Assembly (NCBI GenBank): GCA_948502395.1
Contig: CAOPES010000002.1
Span: 62,001-126,000 of the forward strand
Length of the DNA: 64,000 bases
Source of the DNA: an uncultured Clostridia bacterium
GTDB lineage: Bacteria > Bacillota > Clostridia > TANB77 > CAG-508
Direction: 5' to 3'
In this document: one piece after another, positions 1 through 9,287 of the stretch
Position numbering within the stretch: position 1 is the stretch's first letter
Layout of the letters: every line of letters starts with the position of its first letter
Made by a program: the position numbers and the translations under genes
Notes under the pieces: model-generated
What the model was told of the DNA's origin: nothing
Databases searched by the model: none
Seen by the model: the letters and a program-made list of their open reading frames with translations, nothing else

Positions 1-578
1 TCAAGGCTTGCAACCATAAAAATACCAAATGGAATATTATATTTTTTAAGTAAATCTATTCCTTTTATAATATCTGGATACATATATTCTTGATTTATAT
101 ATATTCTATTAACATTATCTTCAAATGTTGGCCCATCCAATGAAATGTAGACTGCAACATTTGATTTTGAAAATTTTTTAACCATTTCTTCTGTTAATAA
201 TGTTCCATTTGTAGAAAAACTAATTCTACCATCAAAGTTATCTATAATAAAGCTTATTTCTTTAAAGAAAAGTAATGGTTCTCCTCCAATAATAAAAATT
301 CTTTTTATATTTTTAAACCATTCTTTACTAGTAAGGTCTTTCCAGAAATCCCTTATATTTAAAGTTTCTATTTTTTCAACGTTATTTCCATATACTAAAC
401 AATATTTACATCTTCCATTACATGCATGAGATATTTCTAATCTTAACTTCACTAATGAATTATCATAATAGTCAGGTTCCATATCAAAATCTAGCTCATT
501 CAAAACAAATTTATTGTATTCAGGTAAAAAATACAATTTATTATTATCATCTAAGTCAAATTCTATTTTCTTCATATA
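1..578 (-). CDS. Radical SAM protein, 3' end beyond the window
   Basis: The gene starts with ATG at 578 behind the Shine-Dalgarno sequence AGGAGA and stays open to the window edge, so about 192 N-terminal residues are visible. Residues around 50-57 hold a CNGRCKYC cluster (Cys-x3-Cys-x2-Cys), the loop that binds the SAM-reducing 4Fe-4S cluster. The GGEP motif (IIGGEPLLF) follows about 45 residues later, then FSTNGTLL and ISLDGP, all typical of the radical SAM TIM-barrel. It lies 9 bases behind the SDR gene and probably ends the same operon. The substrate cannot be read. Any C-terminal SPASM domain would be outside the window. Confidence 0.85.
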
Positions 579-587
579 TTAAATCTC

Positions 588-1325
588 CTATTTCTTTCTA
601 TTCACATCTAATACAACTCCACTATCCATTAGAATTGTTTGTCCTGTAATTTTATTATCTTCTTCTATTAAATATTTGACTAATTTATATACGTCATGTG
701 TCTTAATAATTCCAAAAGGCATATTTTTATCTGTGGTTTCCATCATTTTTTCAATAAGTTCATCATCTTTTTTATATCTCTTTAGAAAATTTGTTTTTAC
801 AGATGCTAGTGCAATAGTATTAACACGAATTTTACAATCCATAAGTTCAAGTGCAAGTATTTTAGAAAACATTTCTATTCCTGCCTTAGTTATAGCATAT
901 GGTGCACTTTTAATTTGAGGCAAAATTACTTGTTCTGAACTTAAATTGACGATATTTCCATTTGTTGATTTTTCTAGTAATGGTATGGAATATTTTGATA
1001 TTAAAAATGTTCCTGTTAAATTTACATCGATAACGTTTTGCCACTCTTCCTTTGAAAGATTTTTAATCATATTTCTTTCAGTATAGCAAAATATACCTGC
1101 TGAATTTATTAAGTAATCAATATGATTAGTTTTTTTAGATATTACATCAATTATCTCAACAATCCTTTCTTCAACTCTAATATCACATTTAAAAAATTCT
1201 ATTTTCTTATTATTGGGCTCATTCTCATCTATTCCAAAAACATGTATTCCTTCCTCTATAAAATTATTTGCTATACATTCACCTATACCAGAAGAAACCC
1301 CAGTTATTATTGCATATTTATTCAT
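588..1325 (-). CDS. Short-chain dehydrogenase/reductase (SDR)
   Basis: This 245-residue protein has the classical SDR layout. The nucleotide-binding TGVSSGIG is at residues 8-15, NSAG at 74-77, catalytic Ser near 130, and Tyr143/Lys147 in YAITK. The length is normal for a single-domain cytosolic SDR that reduces or oxidises a carbonyl or alcohol with NAD(P)H. It sits between two radical SAM genes with gaps of about 10 bases, which suggests one operon that modifies a small molecule or peptide. The substrate is unknown. Confidence 0.88.
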   Translation of the reverse strand: MNKYAIITGVSSGIGECIANNFIEEGIHVFGIDENEPNNKKIEFFKCDIRVEERIVEIIDVISKKTNHIDYLINSAGIFCYTERNMIKNLSKEEWQNVIDVNLTGTFLISKYSIPLLEKSTNGNIVNLSSEQVILPQIKSAPYAITKAGIEMFSKILALELMDCKIRVNTIALASVKTNFLKRYKKDDELIEKMMETTDKNMPFGIIKTHDVYKLVKYLIEEDNKITGQTILMDSGVVLDVNRKK

Positions 1326-1335
1326 AAATCTTCAC

Positions 1336-2325
1336 CTACTTTTTTAAGAACTCATTTAGTGGTTCTTCTGCTAAGAAATTGCCATTATATATACAAGATA
1401 AAGCCACACATCCACAATAGCCATATTTTTCTTTTCTTAGTTTTATAACATCTTTGAAATTCTCAAATTTTTTTATGCACTCAGGTAGACTATTTTCAGG
1501 CCAAAATGCTGAAAATTCATTTTTCTCATCCAACTTGGCAATCCATGAACAAGGAGATACTTTTCCATCAACATTGATATGTATTAAATTTTTTCCGCCT
1601 GGACAATCTATACTATCCTTATCTAACATATTAGTTCTTCTCAGTTCTATATCAAAATCATCTGATTTATATTTTTCTCTCAACTTAGCTACCATTTCAA
1701 CTGTTTCTTTATATCTTTCTATAGGTAACTTAATTGTTTCATCTGTTTTAGCTCTTCCTGCTGGTATTAAAAATGCAAGATTAACTTTTGAAACTCCGCA
1801 AGACTTAGCAAGAAAAATCATCTCTTCTAGTTCTTCATAGTTTTCTTTCCATATCATAGCACTTATTCTACTTTTTATATTATTTTCTTTAAGTAGTTTG
1901 AATACTTCTACACAATTATGAAATGCACCAGATACTCCCCTAAAATTATCATGTGTTTCTTCTATGCCATCCAAACTAATTGAAACCAATTGAACTCCTT
2001 TTTTTATTGTTTCTAAATGTTTAGGAACTTCAAGTGCATTAGTCGCAAGTGTTACTTTTATTCCTAGAGAACTAGCATATAAGATTACTTCATCAATATA
2101 AGGATATAACAAAGGTTCTCCACCTGATATGTAAACTTCTTCTGTTTTAATCTCATGAAGCTCATCTATTAATTTTAATATTTTTTCTCTTTCGAATCCC
2201 TCTTTTGCATTTTTTATAGACCAATTCATACAATGTTTGCATTTCATATTGCATGAATTAGTTATTTCTATAAATGCCAAATATTTATCGCTTGTTCTTT
2301 GTCTAAAAACACATGGTGAAATCAT
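1336..2325 (-). CDS. Radical SAM protein with SPASM-like C-terminus
   Basis: The 329-residue protein has the radical SAM triad Cys25, Cys29 and Cys32 (CNMKCKHC), then SGGEPLLYP and SISLDGIEETHD. The C-terminal third holds extra cysteines in the order CPGGKN, SPCSW and YGYCGCVALSC. This looks like a SPASM or twitch domain that binds auxiliary iron-sulfur clusters, as in peptide-modifying and alcohol-oxidising enzymes. It lies between the HAD gene (23-base gap) and the SDR gene (10-base gap). A RiPP maturase or a sugar/cyclitol dehydrogenase are both possible; no precursor peptide is visible nearby. Confidence 0.85.
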   Translation of the reverse strand: MISPCVFRQRTSDKYLAFIEITNSCNMKCKHCMNWSIKNAKEGFEREKILKLIDELHEIKTEEVYISGGEPLLYPYIDEVILYASSLGIKVTLATNALEVPKHLETIKKGVQLVSISLDGIEETHDNFRGVSGAFHNCVEVFKLLKENNIKSRISAMIWKENYEELEEMIFLAKSCGVSKVNLAFLIPAGRAKTDETIKLPIERYKETVEMVAKLREKYKSDDFDIELRRTNMLDKDSIDCPGGKNLIHINVDGKVSPCSWIAKLDEKNEFSAFWPENSLPECIKKFENFKDVIKLRKEKYGYCGCVALSCIYNGNFLAEEPLNEFLKK

Positions 2326-2348
2326 ATTATGTCTCCTTTCTCTTTTTA

Positions 2349-3065
2349 TTATTTAAATAATTCAAGCATTTCTTTAAAATTTGCTACGTTATAGTCTGCA
2401 AGCTTATTTATTTCTTCTCTATCTTTGTCTGCATATTTGTCATAAATTACTATAACATTAAGATTAGCATTTTTCGCAGCACGAACTCCTGATAAAGAAT
2501 CTTCAATTACTACACATTTTGATAAATCTTTAATTTTAAATTTCTCAATAATTTTATTATAAACTTCTGGATTAGGCTTTTTTAATGTAACATCATCTTT
2601 TGTAAGAATAAAATCAAAATATTCTTGCAAATTACATTTATCTTTAATATATTTATTTTCATTTATATAAATATCTAAATCTGCTCTTCTTGAAACTGTT
2701 GCCAAAGCAAGATTAACATTTTTATTTTTTAAATATTTTATCATTACATCAGCATCTGATTTATATTTAATCTCTTTTAAAAATTTTTTTGATAAATCTC
2801 TGCGAACTTGTAGTATTTCTTCTTTTGACAATTTAGAATTATATTTTGTTTTTAAATATTCACAATAGTTCAAATATATATCTCCAGTATTATTTTTTTT
2901 TAAAACAATATCTCTTTCTTTCAAAATTTCTTCTGAACTTTTAGTCTCTCCTAATGAACGGACCAATTCAATATCTAATATATTGTGCGTTCCATTTGAA
3001 TCAATTAATGTTCCATCTAAATCAAAAATTACTAACTCTAAATTTGATAATTCATTATAATTCAT
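2349..3065 (-). CDS. HAD-superfamily phosphatase / beta-phosphoglucomutase-like
   Basis: The 238-residue protein begins with HAD motif I FDLDGTLID (nucleophile Asp15, acid/base Asp17). It has the lysine motif in LKKPNPEVY and motif IV VIEDSLSGV, the pattern of the phosphoglycolate phosphatase/beta-phosphoglucomutase branch with a helical cap after motif I. It is the first gene of the radical SAM/SDR operon. The only strong Shine-Dalgarno (GGAGG, 3097-3101) lies 31 bases before the ATG, with a perfect 6-bp hairpin in between; folding that hairpin would give a normal spacing of about 11. The substrate is unknown. Confidence 0.8.
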   Translation of the reverse strand: MNYNELSNLELVIFDLDGTLIDSNGTHNILDIELVRSLGETKSSEEILKERDIVLKKNNTGDIYLNYCEYLKTKYNSKLSKEEILQVRRDLSKKFLKEIKYKSDADVMIKYLKNKNVNLALATVSRRADLDIYINENKYIKDKCNLQEYFDFILTKDDVTLKKPNPEVYNKIIEKFKIKDLSKCVVIEDSLSGVRAAKNANLNVIVIYDKYADKDREEINKLADYNVANFKEMLELFK

Positions 3066-3251
3066 AATATTACTGTCGAGTAGGCAATCTCGACTACCTC
3101 CTTTATTTATATATTTTATATAATGGTTAAAGATTGGTTTTATTACATCTCGAAAAACCGTATATGCAGTTTTCGCTTATATAAGTATCACAGCAGTGTC
3201 TTCTAATGTAGCAACACCTATCAGTTTTAGTGTACCTTTGCCATGAGCTAT
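3066..3251 (-). promoter_or_regulatory. Structured mRNA leader of the HAD/radical SAM operon
   Basis: About 180 bases of transcript lie between the promoter and the HAD start. Visible structure, read on the minus strand: a possible stem GTGTT/GACAC, a longer hairpin CGAAAACTG/CGGTTTTTCG (about 3151-3176), and the hairpin GTCGAG-8-CTCGAC (3075-3094) between the Shine-Dalgarno and the start codon. I do not recognise a known riboswitch consensus. Apart from the terminator at 3347-3398, the rest of this gap up to 3449 holds nothing I can identify. Confidence 0.4.
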
Positions 3252-3280
3252 TTTATATTACATAATTCTTAAAAAGTCAA
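3252..3280 (-). promoter_or_regulatory. Sigma-A-type promoter for the HAD/radical SAM operon
   Basis: Read on the minus strand, TTGACT (3275-3280) is followed after 17 bases by TATAAA (3252-3257). This is a near-consensus housekeeping promoter. It points into the leader and the HAD gene. Confidence 0.6.
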
Positions 3281-3346
3281 ATTAATATTTTTTATGTTAT
3301 ATATAAATTATATTTATATCTGGTTAGATACTAATAATATTCTTCA

Positions 3347-3398
3347 AAAAATAGCAGAGAATTATTAAAATTGAAATTTAATAATTCTCTGCTATTTT
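3347..3398 (-). terminator. Intrinsic terminator after the LysR gene
   Basis: A 22-bp near-perfect inverted repeat with an 8-base loop, AATAGCAGAGAATTATT on one side and its complement on the other. On the minus strand it is followed by a run of six T. It lies about 50 bases after the recoded end of the LysR gene. Confidence 0.85.
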
Positions 3399-3449
3399 AT
3401 TTTAGAGCGTATACTTAGCCTTTAAAATATTTTTGAATACTCCATTCCA

Positions 3450-4353
3450 TTATTCTTCATCTTTTACTATTTCTTCTTCTAAAAATTTCTTCGCCGCATA
3501 AGATAAAAAATTATCTATGTATGCTACTCCAATATACATCTTTGGTAGTTTAACTTCTGTATTTATTTTAAAAACTCCTTCCTCATTCTGTATAGAGTCT
3601 TCTATCACCCAGCCGAATTCCTATATCTTCTTTAACCATTTTTAATATAATCTCTGTAGAAGATATTTCCATCATAGGATTTAATTTAATCCCTCTATTA
3701 GCAAGATATTCATCAAGTTTTTTTCGGGTAGTAGCTTGAGCGTTTGGCAATATTAGTGGCACTTCATTTATTGTATACGGAGTAATTTTATTGTTATATT
3801 TATTATATAGCTCTTTCCCAGCTACTAAAGCTGTTTCTAAGGACATCATTCTATTTACGTTTAAATCCATTCTTTCTTTCGTAATTGGATAATTATCGAT
3901 AATAATATCCAGCTCATGATTTTCAAGCATTAAAACTAAATTTTTAGTAGATTTACTTTGAACGTGAAGTTTTATATTTGGATACTTCTGTTTAAATTCT
4001 TTTAATTTATCTATTAATAATATACTTGCTAAATGGGTGGGGATTCCAATCCTTACTTCACCTTGTAACAATTCTTTTGAATTCTTCAAGTTTTGCTCTC
4101 CCATATAAATATAGTTATAAGCTATCTTTATATATATTAATAGATTTTCAGCCTCACTTGTTAGAGTAACACCTTTTGCACCTCTGTGAAACAATTTCGT
4201 ATTTAATAAATTCTCTAAGGTTTGTACATTATGACTTATAGCTGGTTGTGTAACATATAACATTTCTGCTGCTTTTGAAAAACTCTTTGTTTCCGCCACA
4301 GCACAAAAAGTTTTATATAAATTTAAATCTATGTTTTGATCAAATATGTTCAT
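3450..4353 (-). CDS. LysR-family transcriptional regulator, requires +1 shift at CGG
   Basis: The N-terminus is a standard LysR winged helix-turn-helix (SFSKAAEMLYVTQPAISHNV), followed by the periplasmic-binding-like effector domain. The zero frame runs to codon 246, reaches an in-frame CGG (3613-3615), and stops at 3583. Skipping the C gives ATT-(C)-GGC-TGG-GTG-ATA and opens 54 more codons to TAA at 3450: the C-terminal WVIEDSIQNEEG...KKFLEEEI that LysR effector domains normally have. The full product is 300 residues, the usual family length. The target is unknown. The gene is monocistronic, with a terminator close behind. Confidence 0.85.
3613..3615 (-). other. CGG recoding site 1 (LysR, CGGC read as Gly)
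   Basis: The minus strand reads ATT CGG CTG in the zero frame and ATT-C-GGC-TGG after a one-base skip. Gly247 precedes the conserved WV of the LysR effector domain. Confidence 0.75.
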
Positions 4354-4598
4354 CTTTATTCTCCTAATTTCTACATTACTTTTTTAAATTATACCATATA
4401 TTTCAAAATAATCAAAGTTTTAATATTTTTGCCAACAATTTACAGTATACTATAAATCATTTCAATTCATTTATATAATTTATAATACACAATATTTTTA
4501 TTTTTCAAAAATTTTCTATATTAGATTTATAACAACTATGAATAAATTTATTCTTTTCGTAAATAATAATATTAAGATTTTGATGGAGGTGCTTTTCA

Positions 4599-4700
4599 AT
4601 GTCAAAGAAAAATAATAAAGAAAACAAAAATAACCAAAACAGAAACAGCCAAAACAACAATAATAACAACAATGAAAGACAAAACAACAATTGTAGATAA
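4599..4700 (+). CDS. Asn-rich 33-residue mini-protein
   Basis: The ATG at 4599 follows a strong Shine-Dalgarno GGAGGTG with a 7-base spacing. The product starts MSKKNNKENKNNQNRN and is more than 40% Asn, with Lys, Gln and a late Cys. It has no membrane segment. Small hydrophilic Asn/Gln-rich proteins in spore-formers are often minor spore proteins, but I cannot match it to a named family. The long Leu/Phe-rich frames on the opposite strand are its antisense shadow. Confidence 0.6.
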   Translation: MSKKNNKENKNNQNRNSQNNNNNNNERQNNNCR

Positions 4701-4782
4701 TTAGAGAATTATAAAAAATAATAAAAGAAAAAAGAAATATAAAATATTGAGAAATTTTGAACGGAAAGTATTTATTATTAGT

Positions 4783-4875
4783 AGCTGTCAATCAATAATT
4801 TAGGAGAATCTCAAACTCGCTTTGAGAGGTGCCTAAATTATTGATATACAGATACAATAACAAATAGCTTGACAG
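4783..4875. repeat. Nested inverted-repeat element, possible structured RNA
   Basis: TCAATAATTTAGG (4792-4804) is perfectly mirrored by CCTAAATTATTGA (4832-4844), with an inner stem TCTCAAA/TTTGAGA. An outer pair, CTGTCAA (4785-4791) and TTGACAG (4869-4875), encloses the whole. There is no T-run, so it is not a simple terminator. It lies between the Asn-rich gene and the 3' end of hydA. Confidence 0.5.
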
Positions 4876-4924
4876 AAAAAATTTCGAATATATTATATAT
4901 TTCTTTTTTCTTTATATTTCAAAT

Positions 4925-6688
4925 TTATTTAGTTTCTTCTAATTTATACTTTTCTCTTTCACTATAATGTGTATGTAGTAATTTATGAGCTCTATAACTA
5001 CCAGGTTCTTCCAAAAATTCTTCGTATAGCTTTTTCATAACAGGGCTCTCATGAGACTTTCTAATAGTACTTTTCTCATCAATAGAATACAAACTATCAG
5101 CCCTTAGCCTTCTAACATCAGTATCTGAAAGTGTCTTAGAACTTTTAATAGGTTGACCACCACCCATAACACAGCCACCTGGGCAAGCCATTATTTCCAC
5201 AAATTGATAATCAGCCTTTCCTGATTTTATTTCATCCAATATTGTTCTAGCATTAGCTAATCCACTTGCTGCAACAACTTTTACATCTTTACCAGCGATA
5301 TTTACAGTTGCTCTTTTTATTCCTTCTCCACCACGAACTTGTTCAAAATCAATTTTTTCCAAGTCTTTTCCTGTCAATTTATCTTGTGCTGTTCTCAAAG
5401 CTGCTTCCATAACACCACCAGTTGTTCCAAAAATTGCTCCTGCACCTGTCGCTTCTCCCATTGGGTCATCGAATTCGCTATCTTCTAGTTTATTAAAATC
5501 AATGTTTGCTTGTTTAATCATTCTTGCAAGTTCACGAGTTGTAATTACATTGTCTACATCTAAAAGTTCTTTATTTTTCATTTCTTGGCGAGTACGCTCA
5601 AACTTCTTTGCTGTACAAGGCATTACTGATACTGTATATATTTTTTCAGGGTCTATTCCTTCTTTTTTTGCATAATAAGTTTTTAGTATCGCTCCAAACA
5701 TTTGATGTGGAGATTTACAACTTGATAAATTTGGTAACAATTCTGGATAGTAACTTTCTATAAATTTAATCCAAGCTGGGCAACATGATGTAAGCATTGG
5801 TAAATTATCGTTTTCTGAAAATCTTTCTACAAATTCTGATGCTTCTTCCATAATTGTTAAATCTGCACCTGTATTTGTATCAAACACTTTATCAAATCCT
5901 AGTCTTTTTAGTGCTGTTACCATTTTTTTAGTAACATTTGTTCCAATTGGCATACTAAACTCTTCTCCAAGTCCTACCCTCACTGCTGGTGCTGTTTGAA
6001 CTAGCACAATGGCATCTGGGTCTTTTAGTTTTACCCATAATTCGTCTATTGTTTCTTTTTCGTGTAATGCACCTGTTGGGCAAGCTTCTATACATTGACC
6101 ACAAAATGTACAGTTTACGTCATTTAAACTTAAATCTCCAACTGTTGAAATACAAGAGTCAAAGCCTCTATTTATACAATCTATTGCTCCTATTTTTTGT
6201 ACATTTTTACAAGTTGCAACACATCTTCTACATAAAATACATTTATTAAAATCTCTTACAATTGAAGGCGATTTATCATCTATTTTATGTTCTGCCCTTT
6301 CCCCTTCAAATTCTATTTTTGATATATTAAATTTTGTAGCTAGTTCTTGTAATTCACAGTTTCCTGAACGTGTACATGTCAAGCAGTCTTTTGCATGGTT
6401 TGATATTATTAAATCTAATATTGTATGTCTTGCTTCCATTACATTTGGTGTATTTGTATGTACAACCATTCCTTCTTCTACTTTTTGAATGCAAGATGTT
6501 GCAAATCCACGTCTGCCTTCAACTTCTACAATACACATTCTGCAATCTCCAACTTCATTAATTTCTTTTAAGAAACATAGTGTTGGAATGTCTATTCCTG
6601 CTTGTTTTGCAGCTTGCAAAATTGTTGTTCCTTTTTCTACCTTTACTTTTTGATCATCTATGGTTAAGGTTACAAATTCTTTATCCAT
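4925..6688 (-). CDS. hydA: [FeFe] hydrogenase catalytic subunit
   Basis: The 587-residue protein starts at MDKEFVTLTIDDQKV behind GGTAGGAATAAA; the reading frame extends further upstream, but without a ribosome site. In order it has an N-terminal 2Fe-2S domain (TLCFLKEINEVGDCRMC), a His-ligated 4Fe-4S site (HAKDCLTCTRSGNC), two ferredoxin 4Fe-4S clusters (CILCRRCVATC and CTFCGQCIEACP), and the H-cluster motifs TSCCPAW, MPCTAKKFE and CPGGCVMGGGQP. This is the M3-type enzyme that makes or oxidises H2 in the cytoplasm. With the two upstream genes it forms a HydABC-type complex that probably couples NADH and ferredoxin to H2. Confidence 0.95.
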   Translation of the reverse strand: MDKEFVTLTIDDQKVKVEKGTTILQAAKQAGIDIPTLCFLKEINEVGDCRMCIVEVEGRRGFATSCIQKVEEGMVVHTNTPNVMEARHTILDLIISNHAKDCLTCTRSGNCELQELATKFNISKIEFEGERAEHKIDDKSPSIVRDFNKCILCRRCVATCKNVQKIGAIDCINRGFDSCISTVGDLSLNDVNCTFCGQCIEACPTGALHEKETIDELWVKLKDPDAIVLVQTAPAVRVGLGEEFSMPIGTNVTKKMVTALKRLGFDKVFDTNTGADLTIMEEASEFVERFSENDNLPMLTSCCPAWIKFIESYYPELLPNLSSCKSPHQMFGAILKTYYAKKEGIDPEKIYTVSVMPCTAKKFERTRQEMKNKELLDVDNVITTRELARMIKQANIDFNKLEDSEFDDPMGEATGAGAIFGTTGGVMEAALRTAQDKLTGKDLEKIDFEQVRGGEGIKRATVNIAGKDVKVVAASGLANARTILDEIKSGKADYQFVEIMACPGGCVMGGGQPIKSSKTLSDTDVRRLRADSLYSIDEKSTIRKSHESPVMKKLYEEFLEEPGSYRAHKLLHTHYSEREKYKLEETK

Positions 6689-6777
6689 TTTATTCCTACC
6701 TTTCTTTCTCATTTTAATTTTAAAAAGAATAGTTATATTGCAATCTAACGACGCAAGATAGCTGTTATTTTTAAAAT

Positions 6778-8634
6778 TTAGCCTATGGCATGAAATGGGC
6801 AACTAGCTAAACAAGTACCACACTTAATACACTTATCTTGGTCAATAACCCTTTTATCTCTGCCTTCACCTTTAATAGCATCAACTGGGCAATGTTTTTG
6901 ACACAAGCCACAACCCTTACATTTTTCTTCATTTACAGTTATTTTGGCCATAGCTTTACATTCTAGAGCCCTACACATTTTAGAAACAACATGTTCTCTA
7001 TATTCTTCTCTAAAATATTTTAAAGTACTAACAACTGGGTTTGGTGCACTTTGCCCCAATCCACATATACTTGATTTTTGAATGTTCGCTGCCAATTTTT
7101 CTAGTCTATATATATCTAATTCTGTTCCATCTCCATTGCATATCTTTTCTAATATTTCTAACATTCTTTTAGTTCCAATTCTACAAGGTGTACATTTACC
7201 ACAACTTTCACTAACTGTAAATTCCAAGTAGAATTTTGCAAGTGATACCATACATTTTGTATCATCCATTACAATTAATCCACCAGAACCCATCATAGAA
7301 CCAATTTCTTTTAAAGATTCATAATCAATTGGAGTATCTAAATGTTCTTTTGGTATACATCCACCAGAAGGTCCACCAGTTTGAGCAGCTTTAAATTCTC
7401 TACCATTTGGAATTCCACCACCTATGTCAAATACAATTTCTCTTAAAGTTGTTCCCATAGGTACTTCTACCAATCCTATGTTGTTTACATTTCCACCTAA
7501 TGCAAATACTTTTGTTCCTTTTGAATTTGCTGTTCCAATTGATGAATACCATTCTGCTCCATTTAATATAATTTGTGCTATATTTGCATATGTTTCAACA
7601 TTATTGATTAATGTTGGTTTTCCCCATAATCCTGCTTGTGCTGGGTATGGTGGTTTCACTCTTGGTTGTCCCCTTCTTCCTTCAATTGATTCTAATAGAG
7701 CTGTTTCTTCTCCACATACAAATGCTCCTGCACCTAATCTTATTTCTATATCAAAATCAAAGTTTGTTCCAAATATATTCTTACCTAATATTCCATAATC
7801 TCTTGCTTGATTAATTGCTATTTCAAGTCTTTTTACAGCTATTGGATATTCTGCTCTTACATATATATAGCCTTTGTTAGCTCCTATGCAATATGCTGCA
7901 ATTGCCATTGCTTCTAAAACAGAGTGTGGGTCACCTTCTAAGATACTTCTATCCATAAATGCTCCTGGATCTCCTTCATCAGCATTACATACAACATATT
8001 TTTGATTTCCTTCTGATGCTTTTGTAAGTTCCCACTTTTTCCCTGTTGGGAAACCTGCTCCACCTCTTCCACGTAGTCCTGATTCTGATATTGTTTTTAT
8101 TACATCATCTGGTGTTAATTCTTTTAAACATTTTTCTAATGCTTTGTATCCTTCAAAAGCTATGTATTCATCTATATTTTCAGGATTTATTACACCACAA
8201 TTTTTAAGTGCAATTCTTTTTTGCTTTTTGTAGAATGATAGTTCATCTAAACTATTTACTTTTGTACCGTCAATATCTTTGCAAAGTAATCTCTCTACAT
8301 TTTTTCCTTCTATTATGTGTGTTTGAATAATCTCTTCACAGTCATTCGGTGTTACATTTGCATAAAATGTGTCTTCTGGTCTTATTATTACAATTGGACC
8401 TTTTGCACACAAACCAAAACATCCTGTTTTTATTACTCTTACATTTTCTATGTTTTTTTCTTTTAAAATTCTTCTAAAATTTTCTAAAATTTCAGGTGAT
8501 TTAGATGATGTACATCCTGTACCATGGCAAACTAAGATGTGTTTTTCTCTTGTATCAGCCTTAGTGTTTACTCTTAAATCTAACTCTTTTCTTTTTTCTT
8601 CTCTAATTTTATGAAGTTCTTCCAAAGTTTTCAT
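6778..8634 (-). CDS. hydB: NuoF-like NADH/flavin subunit of the hydrogenase complex
   Basis: The 618-residue product starts at MKTLEELHKIREE behind GGAGGTAAAG. Domains in order: a thioredoxin-like 2Fe-2S domain (CHGTGC and TGCFGLCAKGP), the FMN/NADH core (RGRGGAGFPTGKKW and CNADEGDPGAFMDR), the N3-type 4Fe-4S site (SCGKCTPCRIGT), and a C-terminal ferredoxin pair (CKGCGLCQKHCP and CIKCGTCLASCP). This is the subunit that carries electrons between NAD(H) and the hydrogenase in bifurcating Hyd complexes. It sits between hydC and hydA, 29 and 89 bases apart. Confidence 0.93.
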   Translation of the reverse strand: MKTLEELHKIREEKRKELDLRVNTKADTREKHILVCHGTGCTSSKSPEILENFRRILKEKNIENVRVIKTGCFGLCAKGPIVIIRPEDTFYANVTPNDCEEIIQTHIIEGKNVERLLCKDIDGTKVNSLDELSFYKKQKRIALKNCGVINPENIDEYIAFEGYKALEKCLKELTPDDVIKTISESGLRGRGGAGFPTGKKWELTKASEGNQKYVVCNADEGDPGAFMDRSILEGDPHSVLEAMAIAAYCIGANKGYIYVRAEYPIAVKRLEIAINQARDYGILGKNIFGTNFDFDIEIRLGAGAFVCGEETALLESIEGRRGQPRVKPPYPAQAGLWGKPTLINNVETYANIAQIILNGAEWYSSIGTANSKGTKVFALGGNVNNIGLVEVPMGTTLREIVFDIGGGIPNGREFKAAQTGGPSGGCIPKEHLDTPIDYESLKEIGSMMGSGGLIVMDDTKCMVSLAKFYLEFTVSESCGKCTPCRIGTKRMLEILEKICNGDGTELDIYRLEKLAANIQKSSICGLGQSAPNPVVSTLKYFREEYREHVVSKMCRALECKAMAKITVNEEKCKGCGLCQKHCPVDAIKGEGRDKRVIDQDKCIKCGTCLASCPFHAIG

Positions 8635-8663
8635 CTTTACCTCCATTACATTTTTGTATTTAT

Positions 8664-9170
8664 CTAATTATTGTTTTCTGCTTGAATTAATTCGTCTAAT
8701 ACTTTATCTAATTTTTGTACAGTAGCTTTTCCATATACTTCGTTATTTATTGTAAATACTGGCGCTAATCCGCATGCACCTACACATCTAGTTTCTTCTA
8801 TTGTAAATAGGCCATCTTGGGTTGTTTGACCAGGACCTATTTTTAATCTATCTGTTAGTCTATCCATTATTTTTTGAGACCCTTTTACATAACAAGCTGT
8901 TCCTAAACATACTGATATTTTATATTTTCCTTGTGGTTCTAATGAAAATCTTGAATAGAATGTAACAACTCCATATACTTCTGCAAGTGGAATTGATAAA
9001 AATTCTGATAGTTCTTGTTGAACATTTTTTGGAACATATCCATAATGTTCTTGTATTTCATTTAACATTTGAATTAAATTGTCTTTTTCTGGCTTGTAAA
9101 CTGAAAATAATTCTTCTAAAAAAGCGTCTTTCCCATTATTTTCGCAACAACAGTTTTTGTTTTCGCACAT
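8664..9170 (-). CDS. hydC: NuoE-like 2Fe-2S subunit of the hydrogenase complex
   Basis: This 168-residue protein has a thioredoxin-like fold with the four 2Fe-2S ligands in the order CLGTACYVKG and ETRCVGACGLAP, as in the NuoE/HoxE family. An extra Cys-rich N-terminus (CENKNCCCENNGK) is unusual and might bind metal. It is the first gene of hydCBA, with Shine-Dalgarno GGGAGG and its own promoter. The product should relay electrons within the NADH module. Confidence 0.92.
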   Translation of the reverse strand: MCENKNCCCENNGKDAFLEELFSVYKPEKDNLIQMLNEIQEHYGYVPKNVQQELSEFLSIPLAEVYGVVTFYSRFSLEPQGKYKISVCLGTACYVKGSQKIMDRLTDRLKIGPGQTTQDGLFTIEETRCVGACGLAPVFTINNEVYGKATVQKLDKVLDELIQAENNN

Positions 9171-9213
9171 ATTTTTTCCTCCCTTTAATAATATGTATTA
9201 GTCTACTTTGTAA

Positions 9214-9242
9214 ATTATATCAAACTAATTTTTTTTATACAA
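9214..9242 (-). promoter_or_regulatory. Promoter of the hydCBA operon
   Basis: On the minus strand, TTGTAT (9237-9242) is separated by 17 bases from a perfect TATAAT (9214-9219). It lies about 45 bases before hydC. Confidence 0.6.
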
Positions 9243-9287
9243 TGGTTTTTGAAAATTTTACATTTTTATGTCTTTTTTTGTTTTTTC

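Noticed and set aside
4505..4791. Leu/Phe/Cys-rich frames on the minus strand
   Set aside because: They are the antisense of the Asn-rich gene and its AT-rich flank, and have no ribosome site.
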